Assembly: GCA_946479725.1 (NCBI GenBank)
Contig: CAMLHB010000055.1
Span: 1 to 11,975, forward strand
Direction of reading: 5' to 3'
From: an uncultured Actinomycetes bacterium
GTDB taxonomy: Bacteria > Actinomycetota > Thermoleophilia > Solirubrobacterales > 70-9
DNA: 11,975 bases
This document shows, piece by piece, positions 1 through 7,392 of this stretch. Both the position numbers and the translations under genes were made by a program. Under the pieces are notes generated by a model, which saw only the letters and a list, made by a program, of their open reading frames with translations, did no database searches and was not told where the DNA came from. Numbering within the stretch: position 1 is the first letter of the stretch; the number at the start of each line of letters is the position of its first letter.

Positions 1-49
1 CCCTCCCCGCTGTTGTCCGGCAGGCCCTCCCCCGGTCCTCCGACCCCCC

Positions 50-289
50 CTACTTCTGGGTCATCACGATGATGCCGGTGACGACCGCGCCGGCGACGCA
101 GAGAATCCCGAGCACTCCGACCGTCGCCGCCGCCGTAGCGGCGACCGGCCGCTTGTTTCGGCTCAGCGCGGTGAACAGGCCCGCCCCCCAGATCCCCAGC
201 GAGAAGAGGAAGGTGACCCCGACCCCGGCGATCACCGAGGCGGCGACCGTCTGCAGCAGTTCGTCGGTGTGGACGATCGTCGCGATCAC
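50..289 (-). CDS. Small two-helix membrane protein linked to PiT
   Basis: This is a 79-residue protein of unknown function. It has two hydrophobic stretches, roughly residues 15-42 and 48-75, separated by a short basic turn (SRNKRP near 43-48), so it should be a helical hairpin in the cytoplasmic membrane. There is no signal peptidase site and no cysteine pair. The start is GTG at 289-287, and the tetramer GTGA (289-286) overlaps the PiT stop codon, so translational coupling to the transporter is likely. The stop is TAG at 52-50. It is the last gene visible in the ppk1/DUF47/PiT minus-strand block. From context it could be an accessory or stabilising subunit of the transporter, but no family was recognised and that role is inference. 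The 49 bp downstream are G/C-rich with no clear terminator. Confidence 0.7.
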   Translation of the reverse strand: MIATIVHTDELLQTVAASVIAGVGVTFLFSLGIWGAGLFTALSRNKRPVAATAAATVGVLGILCVAGAVVTGIIVMTQK

Positions 290-1389
290 GCGCCGACCGC
301 TTCCACGGGAGCGCCGCGCCGGGCCCGCCGGGTGAAGGCGGCGACGACCAGCGAAAGCGCCATCAGCGTGACCAGGATCGGCCCCAGCGCCCCGGTGCCG
401 AAGATCCGCGTGAAGCCGTAGGTGGCGCCGCCGATCACCGCCGCCGCCGGCAGGGTCAGCAGCCAGGCGACGACGATGTTGCCGGCCACGCCCCAGCGCA
501 CCGCCGAGAGCCGTTTCGCCGCCCCCGAGCCCATCACGCCGCCGTTGATCACGTGGGTGGTCGAGAGCGGGAAGCCGAAATGGGTCGAGGCGAGGATCAC
601 GGCGGCGCCGGCACCCTGGGCCGAGAACCCCTGCGCCGGGTCCATCTTGATGATCCGGGTCCCGGTCGTCTTGATGATCCGCCAGCCGCCGCTGTAGGTG
701 CCGAGGGCGATCGCGGTCGCCGAGGAGGCGATCACCCAGGACGGCGGGTCGGCTTCGGCGCCGAGGGTGCCGTTGGCGATCAGGGCAAGGGTGATCACGC
801 CCATCGTCTTCTGGGCGTCGTTGGTCCCGTGCGCCAGCGCCAGCAGCCCGCCGGAGACGATCTGCCCGTAGCGGTAGCCGCGGCTGACGATCCCGGGGCG
901 CTGTTTGCCGATCACCCGGTAGGAGAGACCGATCGCCGCTCCGGCGACGAGGAAGGCGAGGATCGGGGCGACGACGGCCGGGATCAGGACCTTGCCGACC
1001 AGCCCTTCGGCCAGCACCGCGTCGAAGCCGGCGGCCGCCACGGCCGATCCGACGACGCCGCCGATCAGCGCGTGCGAGGAGCTCGACGGCAGCCCGAAGT
1101 ACCAGGTGATCAGGTTCCAGGAGATCGCCCCGATCAGGCCGGCGAAGACGATCGTCGGCGTGATCACTTCGGCGTCGACGACGTCTTTGGCGACGGTGGC
1201 GGCGACGCTGATCGAGATGAAGGCGCCGACGAAGTTGAGGATCGAGGCGAAGGCGATCGCCACCTGCGGCCGCGCCGCCCCGGTCGAGATCGAGGTCGCC
1301 ACCACGTTTGCGGTGTCGTGAAACCCGTTGGTGAAGTCGAAAGCCAGCGCGGTGGCGACGACGATGACGAGGATCAGGTCTGAGGACAC
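286..1389 (-). CDS. pit: PiT-family low-affinity inorganic phosphate transporter
   Basis: This 367-residue polytopic membrane protein of the PiT family (PF01384) imports phosphate, usually as a metal-phosphate complex with protons, or with sodium in some members. The two inverted signature halves are visible: DFTNGFHDTANVVAT at residues 18-32 with GLPSSSSHALIGG at 99-111, and ALAHGTNDAQKTMG at 184-197 with GFPLSTTHVINGG at 272-284. The GFHD/GTND aspartates and the SSSSH/STTH loops are the usual substrate-site elements. About ten hydrophobic segments can be counted. The length is normal for short bacterial and archaeal PiT proteins. The start is GTG at 1389-1387, 7 bp after the DUF47 stop, with no good Shine-Dalgarno site, so coupling to the upstream gene is likely. 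The stop overlaps the next small gene. The family is clear, but the coupling ion cannot be told from the sequence. Confidence 0.96.
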   Translation of the reverse strand: MSSDLILVIVVATALAFDFTNGFHDTANVVATSISTGAARPQVAIAFASILNFVGAFISISVAATVAKDVVDAEVITPTIVFAGLIGAISWNLITWYFGLPSSSSHALIGGVVGSAVAAAGFDAVLAEGLVGKVLIPAVVAPILAFLVAGAAIGLSYRVIGKQRPGIVSRGYRYGQIVSGGLLALAHGTNDAQKTMGVITLALIANGTLGAEADPPSWVIASSATAIALGTYSGGWRIIKTTGTRIIKMDPAQGFSAQGAGAAVILASTHFGFPLSTTHVINGGVMGSGAAKRLSAVRWGVAGNIVVAWLLTLPAAAVIGGATYGFTRIFGTGALGPILVTLMALSLVVAAFTRRARRGAPVEAVGA

Positions 1390-1396
1390 GACTACG

Positions 1397-2017
1397 TCAC
1401 GAGTTCTTAATCACGATGCCCTCGATGATCTGGGCGGCGGTCTCGGTCGCGTCGATCGCCTCCTCGAGCACCGCGAACATGTCCTTCCAGCGGATCACGA
1501 CCATCGGGTCGATCCCGTTGGAGAAGAGCGAGGCGACGGCGTCGCGGGAGATCCGGTCGCCGTCGTTCTCGAGCCGATGGATCTCGATCCAATACTTGTC
1601 GAGGTCCTTGAAAGTGGGCAGCGCCTCCAGCCCCATCGCCAGCTGTTCGCAGGAGGCGACGAGGACCTTGGTCAGCGCCTGCGCCTGCTCCATCGGCGCC
1701 TCGATCTTGTAGAGGCCGAGGAAGTCGGCGGCCTCCTCGGTGTAGTCGACGATGTCGTCCATCTGCGTCGCCAAGCCGTAGATGTCCTCGCGGTCGATCG
1801 GGGTCACGAAGGTCGAGTTGAGGCGTTTGACGATGTCGTGGGTGATCCGGTCGCCCTCCTGCTCGGCGATCACGATCTCCCGCGAGAGCCCTTCGCTGTC
1901 GGGCCAGGTCTGCATCATCTCGTCGAGCAGCTTGGCCGCCCGGACGCTGTTCTGACCGGCCTCGATGAAGAGGTCGAAGAAGGTCCGGTCGCGAGGAAGG
2001 AGCGAGAAGCGCGCCAC
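1397..2017 (-). CDS. DUF47 / PhoU-like Pit accessory protein
   Basis: This 206-residue cytoplasmic all-helical protein belongs to the DUF47 (PF01865) family, which is related to PhoU and commonly encoded next to PiT transporters. The N-terminus ARFSLLPRDRTFFDLF is typical. Two internal repeats carry the acidic metal-binding type motif: EQEGDRITHD at residues 52-61 and ENDGDRISRD at 150-159. The reading frame stays open further upstream, but GTG at 2017-2015 is preferred. It places AGGA (2030-2027) nine bases upstream and gives the family's usual N-terminus. The gap from the ppk1 stop is 29 bp, and PiT follows after 7 bp. DUF47 proteins are thought to modulate the partner PiT transporter. No canonical PhoU is encoded in this window, so whether this protein also serves Pst is open. 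Confidence 0.92.
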   Translation of the reverse strand: MARFSLLPRDRTFFDLFIEAGQNSVRAAKLLDEMMQTWPDSEGLSREIVIAEQEGDRITHDIVKRLNSTFVTPIDREDIYGLATQMDDIVDYTEEAADFLGLYKIEAPMEQAQALTKVLVASCEQLAMGLEALPTFKDLDKYWIEIHRLENDGDRISRDAVASLFSNGIDPMVVIRWKDMFAVLEEAIDATETAAQIIEGIVIKNS

Positions 2018-2046
2018 TGCGGCGCATCCTAGTGACGGAGTCGGCC

Positions 2047-4230
2047 CTAGTGGCGGGTGACGACCGCAGTTTCCGCAGTCGGCGGTCCCGCGAGGTGCTC
2101 GGCGGCGCGGGCGGAGTGCCGGGCCATCAGCTCCTCCTGGGCGCTGCGGACTTCGCCGTCGGGCTGGCGCTTGTTCCAGCACCCCTCGGAGTCGAGCTCC
2201 CAGGAACTGGCGTTGTCAGCGAGACAGCGCTCCAGCACGTCCATCAGTTCCGTTTTCAGCGCCGCGTCCTCGACCGGCGCCACCAACTCGACCCGGCTGT
2301 CGAGGTTGCGCGGCATCAGGTCGGCCGAGCCCATCAGCATCCGCGTCTCCTCACCGCGGCGGAAGGCGTAGATCCGCGAATGCTCGAGGAAGCGGCCGAC
2401 GACCGAACGCACGGTGATGTTCTCGGAGACCCCCTCGACACCCGGGCGCAGGCAGCAGATCCCGCGCACGTTGATGTCGATCCGGACCCCTGCCTGCGAG
2501 GCCTCATACAGCGCCTTGATGCAGCGGGCGTCGACCAGAGCGTTCATCTTCAGCGCGATCCGCGCCTCTTCCCCGGCCTGGTGGGCGGCGGCGGTGCGCT
2601 CGATCTCGGCGATGATCTGGTCCCGCATCGTCGTCGGCGAGACCAGCACCTTGCGGTACTCGGCCGGGCGCCCGTAGCCGGTGAGGAAGTTGAACATCTC
2701 GGCGACGTCGGCGCCGGCGTCTGGGTCGGCGGTGAAGAGACCGAAGTCGGTATAGAGGCGGGCGGTTTTCGGGTTGTAGTTGCCGGTCCCGATGTGGACG
2801 TACTCGCGCACCTGCTCGCCCTCGCGGCGGGCGACGAGGATCGCCTTCACGTGCGTCTTCAGTCCCGGGATCCCGTAGACGACGTGGACCCCGGCCTCCT
2901 CCAGGGACTTCGCCCAGTGGATGTTGGCCTCCTCGTCGAAGCGGGCTTTCAGCTCGACCATGCAGACCGCCTGCTTGCCGCGTTCGGAGGCGCGGATCAG
3001 CGACGGCACCAGCGGCGAGTCGTCGCTGGTCCGGTAGACCGTCTGCTTGATCGCCAGCACGTCGGGGTCGGCGACCGCCTGGGCGACGAAGCGCTCGACC
3101 GAGGTGGCGAAGGAGTCGTAGGGATGGTGGACGAGCAGGTCGCGCTGGCGGATCTCGGCGAACATGTCGACCGGTTCGTCGTCTTCCCCCTGCAGCCGCG
3201 GCTGGGTGACCGGGGTCCAGGGCGACCAGCGCAGCTCGGCGTGGCCGGGGACGTCGGCGATCGCGTCGAGGTCGGCGAGGTCGAGCAGCCCCTCGATGTC
3301 GTAGACCTCGCGGTCTTCCAGCCGCAGCGCCGCCACCAGCTGGGCGCGCAGCTTCGGGTTCATCCCCGAGGCGACCTCGAGTCGCACGACCTCGCCGAAG
3401 CGGCGGCGGCGGAGCTCGTCCTGGACCGCCTGCAGGAGATCGTCGGCCTCGTCGGAGACGGTGAAGTCGGCGTCGCGGGTGACCCGGAAGTAGCCGTGGT
3501 CGATCACGTCGATCCCCGGGAAGAGGGCGTCGAGGTTGGCGGCGATCACCTCCTCCAGCGGGACGAAGGCGAGGCCGCTGTCGCCGATCGGCAGGAAGCG
3601 GCCGAGCAGCTCCTTCGGGACCTTGATGCGGGCGATGATCTCGTTGCCGCTCTCGGCGTCCCGCAACAGCACGCCGAGGCTGAGCGAGAGGTTGGAGATG
3701 TAGGGGAAGGGCCGGCCGAGGCCGATCACCAGTGGGGTCAGCGTCGGGAAGACCTGACGCTCGAAGCGGGCGTCGATCTCCCGCCGCTCCTCCTCGTTCG
3801 CGTCCTCCAGGGTGACGATGCGGATCCCGTGCTCCTCCAGCGCCGGCTGCAGGTTGCCGCCGAAGCATTCGCAGAGGCGGTCGTCCAGCTCCAGCACCCG
3901 CCGCTGGATCGCATCGATCTGCTCGGTCGGGTTGAGCCCGTCGGGACCGCTGGCTTCAATCCCGGCGTCGAGCTGGTCGAAGAGGCCGGCGACCCTGACC
4001 ATGAAGAACTCGTCGAGGTTGTTGGCGTAGATGCCGCAGAAGCGGACCCGCTCCAGCAGCGGCACCTCGGGGTCCTCCGCCAGCTCGAGGACCCGCTGGT
4101 TGAAGTCGAGCCAGGAGAGCTCGCGGTTGAAGAAGAGGGCGGGATCGTCGATGGCCCCATCGTACTGAGGGGCTTCTTCCCGTTCCCCAGGCGTCGTTCG
4201 CCCCGCGGATGACGCGCTTTCAGGCGGCAT
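2047..4230 (-). CDS. ppk1: Polyphosphate kinase 1
   Basis: This 727-residue Ppk1 reversibly transfers the gamma-phosphate of ATP to polyphosphate. The N-terminal domain starts with FFNRELSWLDFNQRVL at residues 33-48. The catalytic PLD-like half holds GLKTHVKAIL (His460, aligned with the autophosphorylated His435 of E. coli Ppk) and YVHIGTGNYNPKTARLYTD (His479, matching E. coli His454). The C-terminal half carries LEHSRIYAF at 615-623 and MGSADLMPRNLDSRVE at 633-648. Length is normal for the family and no break is seen. The ATG start has no evident Shine-Dalgarno site. It lies only 20 bp past the pstS terminator, so expression may depend on read-through or on a promoter overlapping that hairpin. 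An N-terminal tail of about 30 residues precedes the first conserved motif. As first gene of the ppk1-DUF47-pit block, it couples phosphate import to storage. Confidence 0.98.
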   Translation of the reverse strand: MPPESASSAGRTTPGEREEAPQYDGAIDDPALFFNRELSWLDFNQRVLELAEDPEVPLLERVRFCGIYANNLDEFFMVRVAGLFDQLDAGIEASGPDGLNPTEQIDAIQRRVLELDDRLCECFGGNLQPALEEHGIRIVTLEDANEEERREIDARFERQVFPTLTPLVIGLGRPFPYISNLSLSLGVLLRDAESGNEIIARIKVPKELLGRFLPIGDSGLAFVPLEEVIAANLDALFPGIDVIDHGYFRVTRDADFTVSDEADDLLQAVQDELRRRRFGEVVRLEVASGMNPKLRAQLVAALRLEDREVYDIEGLLDLADLDAIADVPGHAELRWSPWTPVTQPRLQGEDDEPVDMFAEIRQRDLLVHHPYDSFATSVERFVAQAVADPDVLAIKQTVYRTSDDSPLVPSLIRASERGKQAVCMVELKARFDEEANIHWAKSLEEAGVHVVYGIPGLKTHVKAILVARREGEQVREYVHIGTGNYNPKTARLYTDFGLFTADPDAGADVAEMFNFLTGYGRPAEYRKVLVSPTTMRDQIIAEIERTAAAHQAGEEARIALKMNALVDARCIKALYEASQAGVRIDINVRGICCLRPGVEGVSENITVRSVVGRFLEHSRIYAFRRGEETRMLMGSADLMPRNLDSRVELVAPVEDAALKTELMDVLERCLADNASSWELDSEGCWNKRQPDGEVRSAQEELMARHSARAAEHLAGPPTAETAVVTRH

Positions 4231-4250
4231 GGGTGGGATGAGCCGGCAAA

Positions 4251-4286
4251 ACGACCGGCACCGGGGCCTTGCCCGGTGCCGGTCGT
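4251..4286 (-). terminator. Intrinsic terminator of pstS
   Basis: A perfect 15-bp inverted repeat, ACGACCGGCACCGGG (4251-4265) and its complement (4272-4286), encloses a 6-nt loop. Read on the minus strand the stem is followed directly by TTTTG (4250-4246), giving a GC-rich hairpin plus short U-run 30 bp past the pstS stop. The U-run is short, so some read-through into ppk1 (ATG at 4230) is plausible. On the plus strand no T-run follows. Confidence 0.85.
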
Positions 4287-4315
4287 ATGCCTCCGCAGAG
4301 CGGGGAGCGAATCGC

Positions 4316-5332
4316 CTAGAGACCGGCGACCGCGTTCAACCCTGCCTGCTGGACGACCTTGGGCAGCGGCGCGAAGTCGAGCGCCGCTCCGTATTTCTGG
4401 CCGATCGTCAGGCAGTACTTGGCGAACTGCTGCAGGAAGCCCTTCTGGGGGGCGCTGTGCGGGATGATCGCGTAGGTGAAGGTCGAGATCGGGTAGGCGA
4501 TCTTGGCCCTCTTCGGGGGGTTGGTGATGCTGAGGGTGTTGCTCGCGGGCACGCTCTTCACGGTCGAAGCCGCGCTCGCGATGTTGGGGATGTTCGGCAG
4601 CGTGAACTTGCCGGCCTTGTTCTGGATCGCGGCGGCGTGGACGCCGGCGGCGATCAGGTAGTAGGCCGAGATGTAGCCGATCGAGCCGGGCGTTTTCACG
4701 ACCGTCGCGGTGACGCCGGAGTTGCCTTTGGCGCCGATCCCGTGAGTGAAGCCGACGGTGGTCGCGTAGCCGACTTCGTTCTTCCAGGCCGAGCTGACCT
4801 TGGAGAGGTAGTTGGTGAACGCGTAGGTGTCACCGGAGCCGTCGCTGCGGAAGACCGGGGTGATCGCCAGGCCCGGCAGCTTCGCCTTCGGGTTGACCTT
4901 CTTGATTTTCGGGTCGTTCCACTTGGTGATCTTGCCGAAGTAGATCCCGGCCAGGATCGAACCGGTCAGGTTCAGCTTCTTGACCCCGGGGACGTTGAAA
5001 CCGATCGCGGTCGCCGAAAGCGCCCAGGGGATGTGCACGCAGCCGTTACAGGCGCTCGCCTGTTCCGGCGTCATCGGCGCGTCGGAGGCGCCGAAGTCGA
5101 CCGTGCGGGCGGTGATCTGGGCGATCCCGGTGCCGGAGCCGACGGCGGCGTATTTGACCGGGATGCCTTCTTTGATTTCGAAGTTGCTGATCCAGTTGGC
5201 CATCAGCGGGGCGACGAGGGTCGAACCGGCGCCGGTGAGCCCGGCGGCGGACGCGGAGGCCGTGACGGCTGCCGTACCTCCAACCGTTGCCGCCACCGCG
5301 ATCAAGAGCGTAAGCAACCTATTGCGGAGCAA
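4316..5332 (-). CDS. pstS: PstS, periplasmic/extracellular phosphate-binding protein
   Basis: This is the phosphate-binding component of the PstSCAB ABC importer. From the proposed start it has 338 residues. Visible family elements are GAGSTLVAPL (34-43), the SGTG loop in AAVGSGTGIA (62-71), DFGASDAPMT (79-88) and RSDGSGDTYAFTNYL (162-176), all contributing to phosphate binding in PstS proteins. A Sec signal peptide is clear: basic N-region LRNR, a hydrophobic core, and a cleavage site near TASASAAG (24-31). There is no lipobox cysteine, so the protein is predicted to be secreted rather than lipid-anchored. TTG at 5332-5330 is preferred because AAAGGA lies five bases upstream and it gives a compact signal peptide. 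The frame also holds ATG at 5386 without a Shine-Dalgarno site and stays open to TTG at 5398. A local CNGC pair (95-98) could form a disulfide. It is divergent from pstCAB, which is unusual. Confidence 0.95.
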   Translation of the reverse strand: MLRNRLLTLLIAVAATVGGTAAVTASASAAGLTGAGSTLVAPLMANWISNFEIKEGIPVKYAAVGSGTGIAQITARTVDFGASDAPMTPEQASACNGCVHIPWALSATAIGFNVPGVKKLNLTGSILAGIYFGKITKWNDPKIKKVNPKAKLPGLAITPVFRSDGSGDTYAFTNYLSKVSSAWKNEVGYATTVGFTHGIGAKGNSGVTATVVKTPGSIGYISAYYLIAAGVHAAAIQNKAGKFTLPNIPNIASAASTVKSVPASNTLSITNPPKRAKIAYPISTFTYAIIPHSAPQKGFLQQFAKYCLTIGQKYGAALDFAPLPKVVQQAGLNAVAGL

Positions 5333-5400
5333 GATGATCCTTTCAACTCGTTTACGTGTCTGAAACGGGTGGAAGGTTCGCGCCATCGAGGTGGACAAAA

Positions 5401-5473
5401 TGTGTCAATGTCGTGAAAGTGACAGTGTGAAAATGATGTAACAGAGTTGTGAGTTGTGTCAATTCTGTGAAAA
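5401..5473. promoter_or_regulatory. Pho-box-like operator array between pstS and pstC
   Basis: In the plus orientation, seven TGTG/GTGA-like half-sites have GTG (or GTA) at 5402, 5413, 5427, 5438, 5449, 5456 and 5467. The spacings are 11, 14, 11, 11, 7 and 11 bp. Two 18-bp composite boxes, TGTGTCAATGTCGTGAAA (5401-5418) and TGTGTCAATTCTGTGAAA (5455-5472), match at 15 of 18 positions and lie exactly 54 bp apart, one nearer each divergent gene. Direct repeats at 11-bp pitch are the known binding architecture of OmpR-family phosphate regulators (E. coli PhoB, mycobacterial PhoP/RegX3). The minus strand also has TTGACA at 5408-5403, a possible -35 for pstS. No convincing -10 was found for either gene. 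The region is markedly more A/T-rich than its flanks. The regulator's identity is inferred. Confidence 0.75.
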
Positions 5474-5524
5474 TTGCGTTCGAAAAGGTAAGAAACGTCT
5501 TCTCCTCGTCTAGGCTGCCGCCCG

Positions 5525-6517
5525 ATGAGCACGGCCGCACCCTCCGCCGTCGGGGCCGGCGCCCGCGCCGGCCGCATGAGCCCGCTGCGCAAGCGCCTTG
5601 ACCTGATCGGCGACCGGGCGCTCTTCGGCGTCTGCGCGCTGGCGGCGCTGGTCGCCGCGGCGACGATCATCCTGGTCGGCTACCAGATCGTCCACGGCGC
5701 CCAGCCGGCGCTCTCCAAGTTCGGTTTCGGCTTCGTCTACGAAACGACCTGGCAGCCCAACTTCGGCGAGTTCGGCGCCGGCGCGCTGCTCTTCGGCACC
5801 GCCGTCACCTCGACTTTCGCGCTGCTGCTGGGGGCGCCGATCGCGATCGCGATCGGGCTCTTCCTGACCCTGCTGGCGCCGCGCAGGGTGAGCGGCGTGA
5901 TCGGCCCGCTGGTCGAGCTGCTGGCGGCGATCCCCAGCGTCATCCTCGGCTTCTGGGGGCTCCTCGTCCTCGCCCCCTTCGTGCAGGCGCACGTCGAGCC
6001 CTTCCTCCACGCCACGCTCGGCTTCCTGCCGATCTTCGGCGCCCCGGAAACGACCGGCCTCAGCATCTTCACCGCCAGCCTGATCCTGACGATCATGGTG
6101 CTGCCGATCATCGCCTCGATCACCCGCGACCTCTTCCAGTCGGTGCCCCGGGAGCTTCAGGACGGGGCCAGCGCCCTCGGCGCCACCCGCTGGGAGGTGG
6201 TCCGCGGGATCGTCCTGCCGACCACCTCCACCGGCGTCGTCGCCGCCTGCATCCTCGGACTCGGGCGCGCCCTCGGCGAGGCGATCGCCGTCTCGCAGGT
6301 GATCGGCGCCGGCTCGACGATCCAGGCTTCGCTGTTCAAATCCGGCGACACCCTGGCCTCGCGGATCGCGCTCCAGTTCCCCGGCGCCCTCACCGAGCTG
6401 CACAAAGCCTCGCTCTACTACTGCGCCCTGATCCTGCTGGTGATCAGCCTGGTCGCGAACCTGGCGGCGAGCTGGATCGGCCGCCGCTTCAGCTACGGCG
6501 GGGCGGTGAGCGGATGA
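5525..6517 (+). CDS. pstC: PstC, phosphate ABC transporter permease
   Basis: This 330-residue inner-membrane permease pairs with PstA to form the phosphate channel. It has about six transmembrane segments (approximately 32-56, 87-116, 125-150, 178-200, 233-258 and 297-318), with a periplasmic loop after the first. The EAA-type loop that contacts PstB is ELQDGASALGATRWEVVRGI at residues 210-229, with LGRALGEAIAV (246-256) just after it, as in PstC proteins. Length is typical. ATG at 5525 is kept as the start although the Shine-Dalgarno match is weak (TAGG about 10 bases upstream). An internal ATG at codon 18 has none. It is the first gene of pstCAB, about 50 bp downstream of the nearest Pho-box-like site, and ends in an ATGA overlap with pstA. 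Confidence 0.97.
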   Translation: MSTAAPSAVGAGARAGRMSPLRKRLDLIGDRALFGVCALAALVAAATIILVGYQIVHGAQPALSKFGFGFVYETTWQPNFGEFGAGALLFGTAVTSTFALLLGAPIAIAIGLFLTLLAPRRVSGVIGPLVELLAAIPSVILGFWGLLVLAPFVQAHVEPFLHATLGFLPIFGAPETTGLSIFTASLILTIMVLPIIASITRDLFQSVPRELQDGASALGATRWEVVRGIVLPTTSTGVVAACILGLGRALGEAIAVSQVIGAGSTIQASLFKSGDTLASRIALQFPGALTELHKASLYYCALILLVISLVANLAASWIGRRFSYGGAVSG

Positions 6518-7392
6518 GCGACCAGCTGACCCCCGACCCGAGAGCGCCGCTGACGCCGAGCGGCAACCTGCGGCGGCGGCAGCTGGTCAGCCGCGCCGCC
6601 GAGCTCGCCGCGACGGTCGCCGCCATCGCCGCGATCGCGGTGCTGGCGATCGTGATCTGGACCGTCGCCTCCCGCGGGATCACGGCGATTGACCTCGACT
6701 TCATCTTCACCGGCTACCCCACCGGGGTGGGCCCGATGCTGCTGGGGACGATCGTGATCTCTCTGGTCGCGACCCTGATCGCGATGCCGATCGGCGTCCT
6801 CATCGCCCTCTGCCTGACCGAGTACGCCAGCGCCAGGGGCGTGCACACGATGAAACTGATCCTCGACCTTCTGAACGGGCTGCCGTCGATCGTCCTCGGC
6901 GTCTTCGTCTTCGCCCTGCTGGTCGATCACAAGCAGCAGTCGGCCTTCGCCGGCGCGGTGGCGCTGGCGATCATCGAGCTGCCGCTGATCGCCCGCGGCT
7001 CCCAGGAGGTGCTGCTGCTGGTCCCGAAGGGACTGCGCGAAGCCTCCGACGCGCTCGGGGTGGCGCGCTGGCGCTCGGTCCTCACCGTCGTCCTCCCCAC
7101 CGCGCTCGGCGGCATCGTCACCGCCACCGTGCTCGCGGTCGCGCGGGCGGCGGGCGAGACCGCGCCGCTGATCCTCGCCAGCTCGGTCTTCGACCCAAAG
7201 ACGTTCTCGGTCAACCCCTTCGAAGCGCTGCCGAACGTGCCGGTGTGGATCTACAAACTCTCCGAAGAAGGCAACCCCGAAGGCTTCAACGAAGCCTGGG
7301 GGATGTCGCTGCTGCTGGTCTCATTCATCCTCTTCGCGAGCCTCGGCGCCCGGGCGCTGCTGGTCCGCAGCAAACGAAAGCTGAGCTCATGA
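6514..7392 (+). CDS. pstA: PstA, phosphate ABC transporter permease
   Basis: This 292-residue partner permease of PstC has predicted transmembrane segments near residues 29-52, 74-102, 114-137, 144-165, 191-224 and 264-284. The cytoplasmic coupling loop is [20 protein letters not shown] (171-190), followed by the highly conserved [10 protein letters not shown] (210-219) of PstA proteins. [15 protein letters not shown] (121-135) is also typical. Its start shares ATGA (6514-6517) with the pstC stop, and its stop shares ATGA (7389-7392) with pstB, so the three genes are translationally coupled and probably made in fixed ratio. Length and composition are ordinary. Confidence 0.97.
   Translation: MSDQLTPDPRAPLTPSGNLRRRQLVSRAAELAATVAAIAAIAVLAIVIWTVASRGITAIDLDFIFTGYPTGVGPMLLGTIVISLVATLIAMPIGVLIALCLTEYASARGVHTMKLILDLLNGLPSIVLGVFVFALLVDHKQQSAFAGAVALAIIELPLIARGSQEVLLLVPKGLREASDALGVARWRSVLTVVLPTALGGIVTATVLAVARAAGETAPLILASSVFDPKTFSVNPFEALPNVPVWIYKLSEEGNPEGFNEAWGMSLLLVSFILFASLGARALLVRSKRKLSS

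Noticed and set aside
2032..4212. A 726-codon plus-strand open frame opposite ppk1
   Set aside because: It is the antisense shadow of a clear ppk1 gene. Its product is rich in Asp, Gly, Arg and Val, which reflects GC-rich codons read backwards, and shows no known motif.
5333..5398. Longer pstS start sites (ATG at 5386, TTG at 5398)
   Set aside because: Neither has a Shine-Dalgarno site and both give an over-long N-region. TTG at 5332 has AAAGGA at the right distance. The ATG remains an alternative.
5836..5860. Tandem GCGATC-type repeats in pstC
   Set aside because: They encode an Ile-Ala-Ile-Ala transmembrane segment with the commonest codons, so coding explains them.
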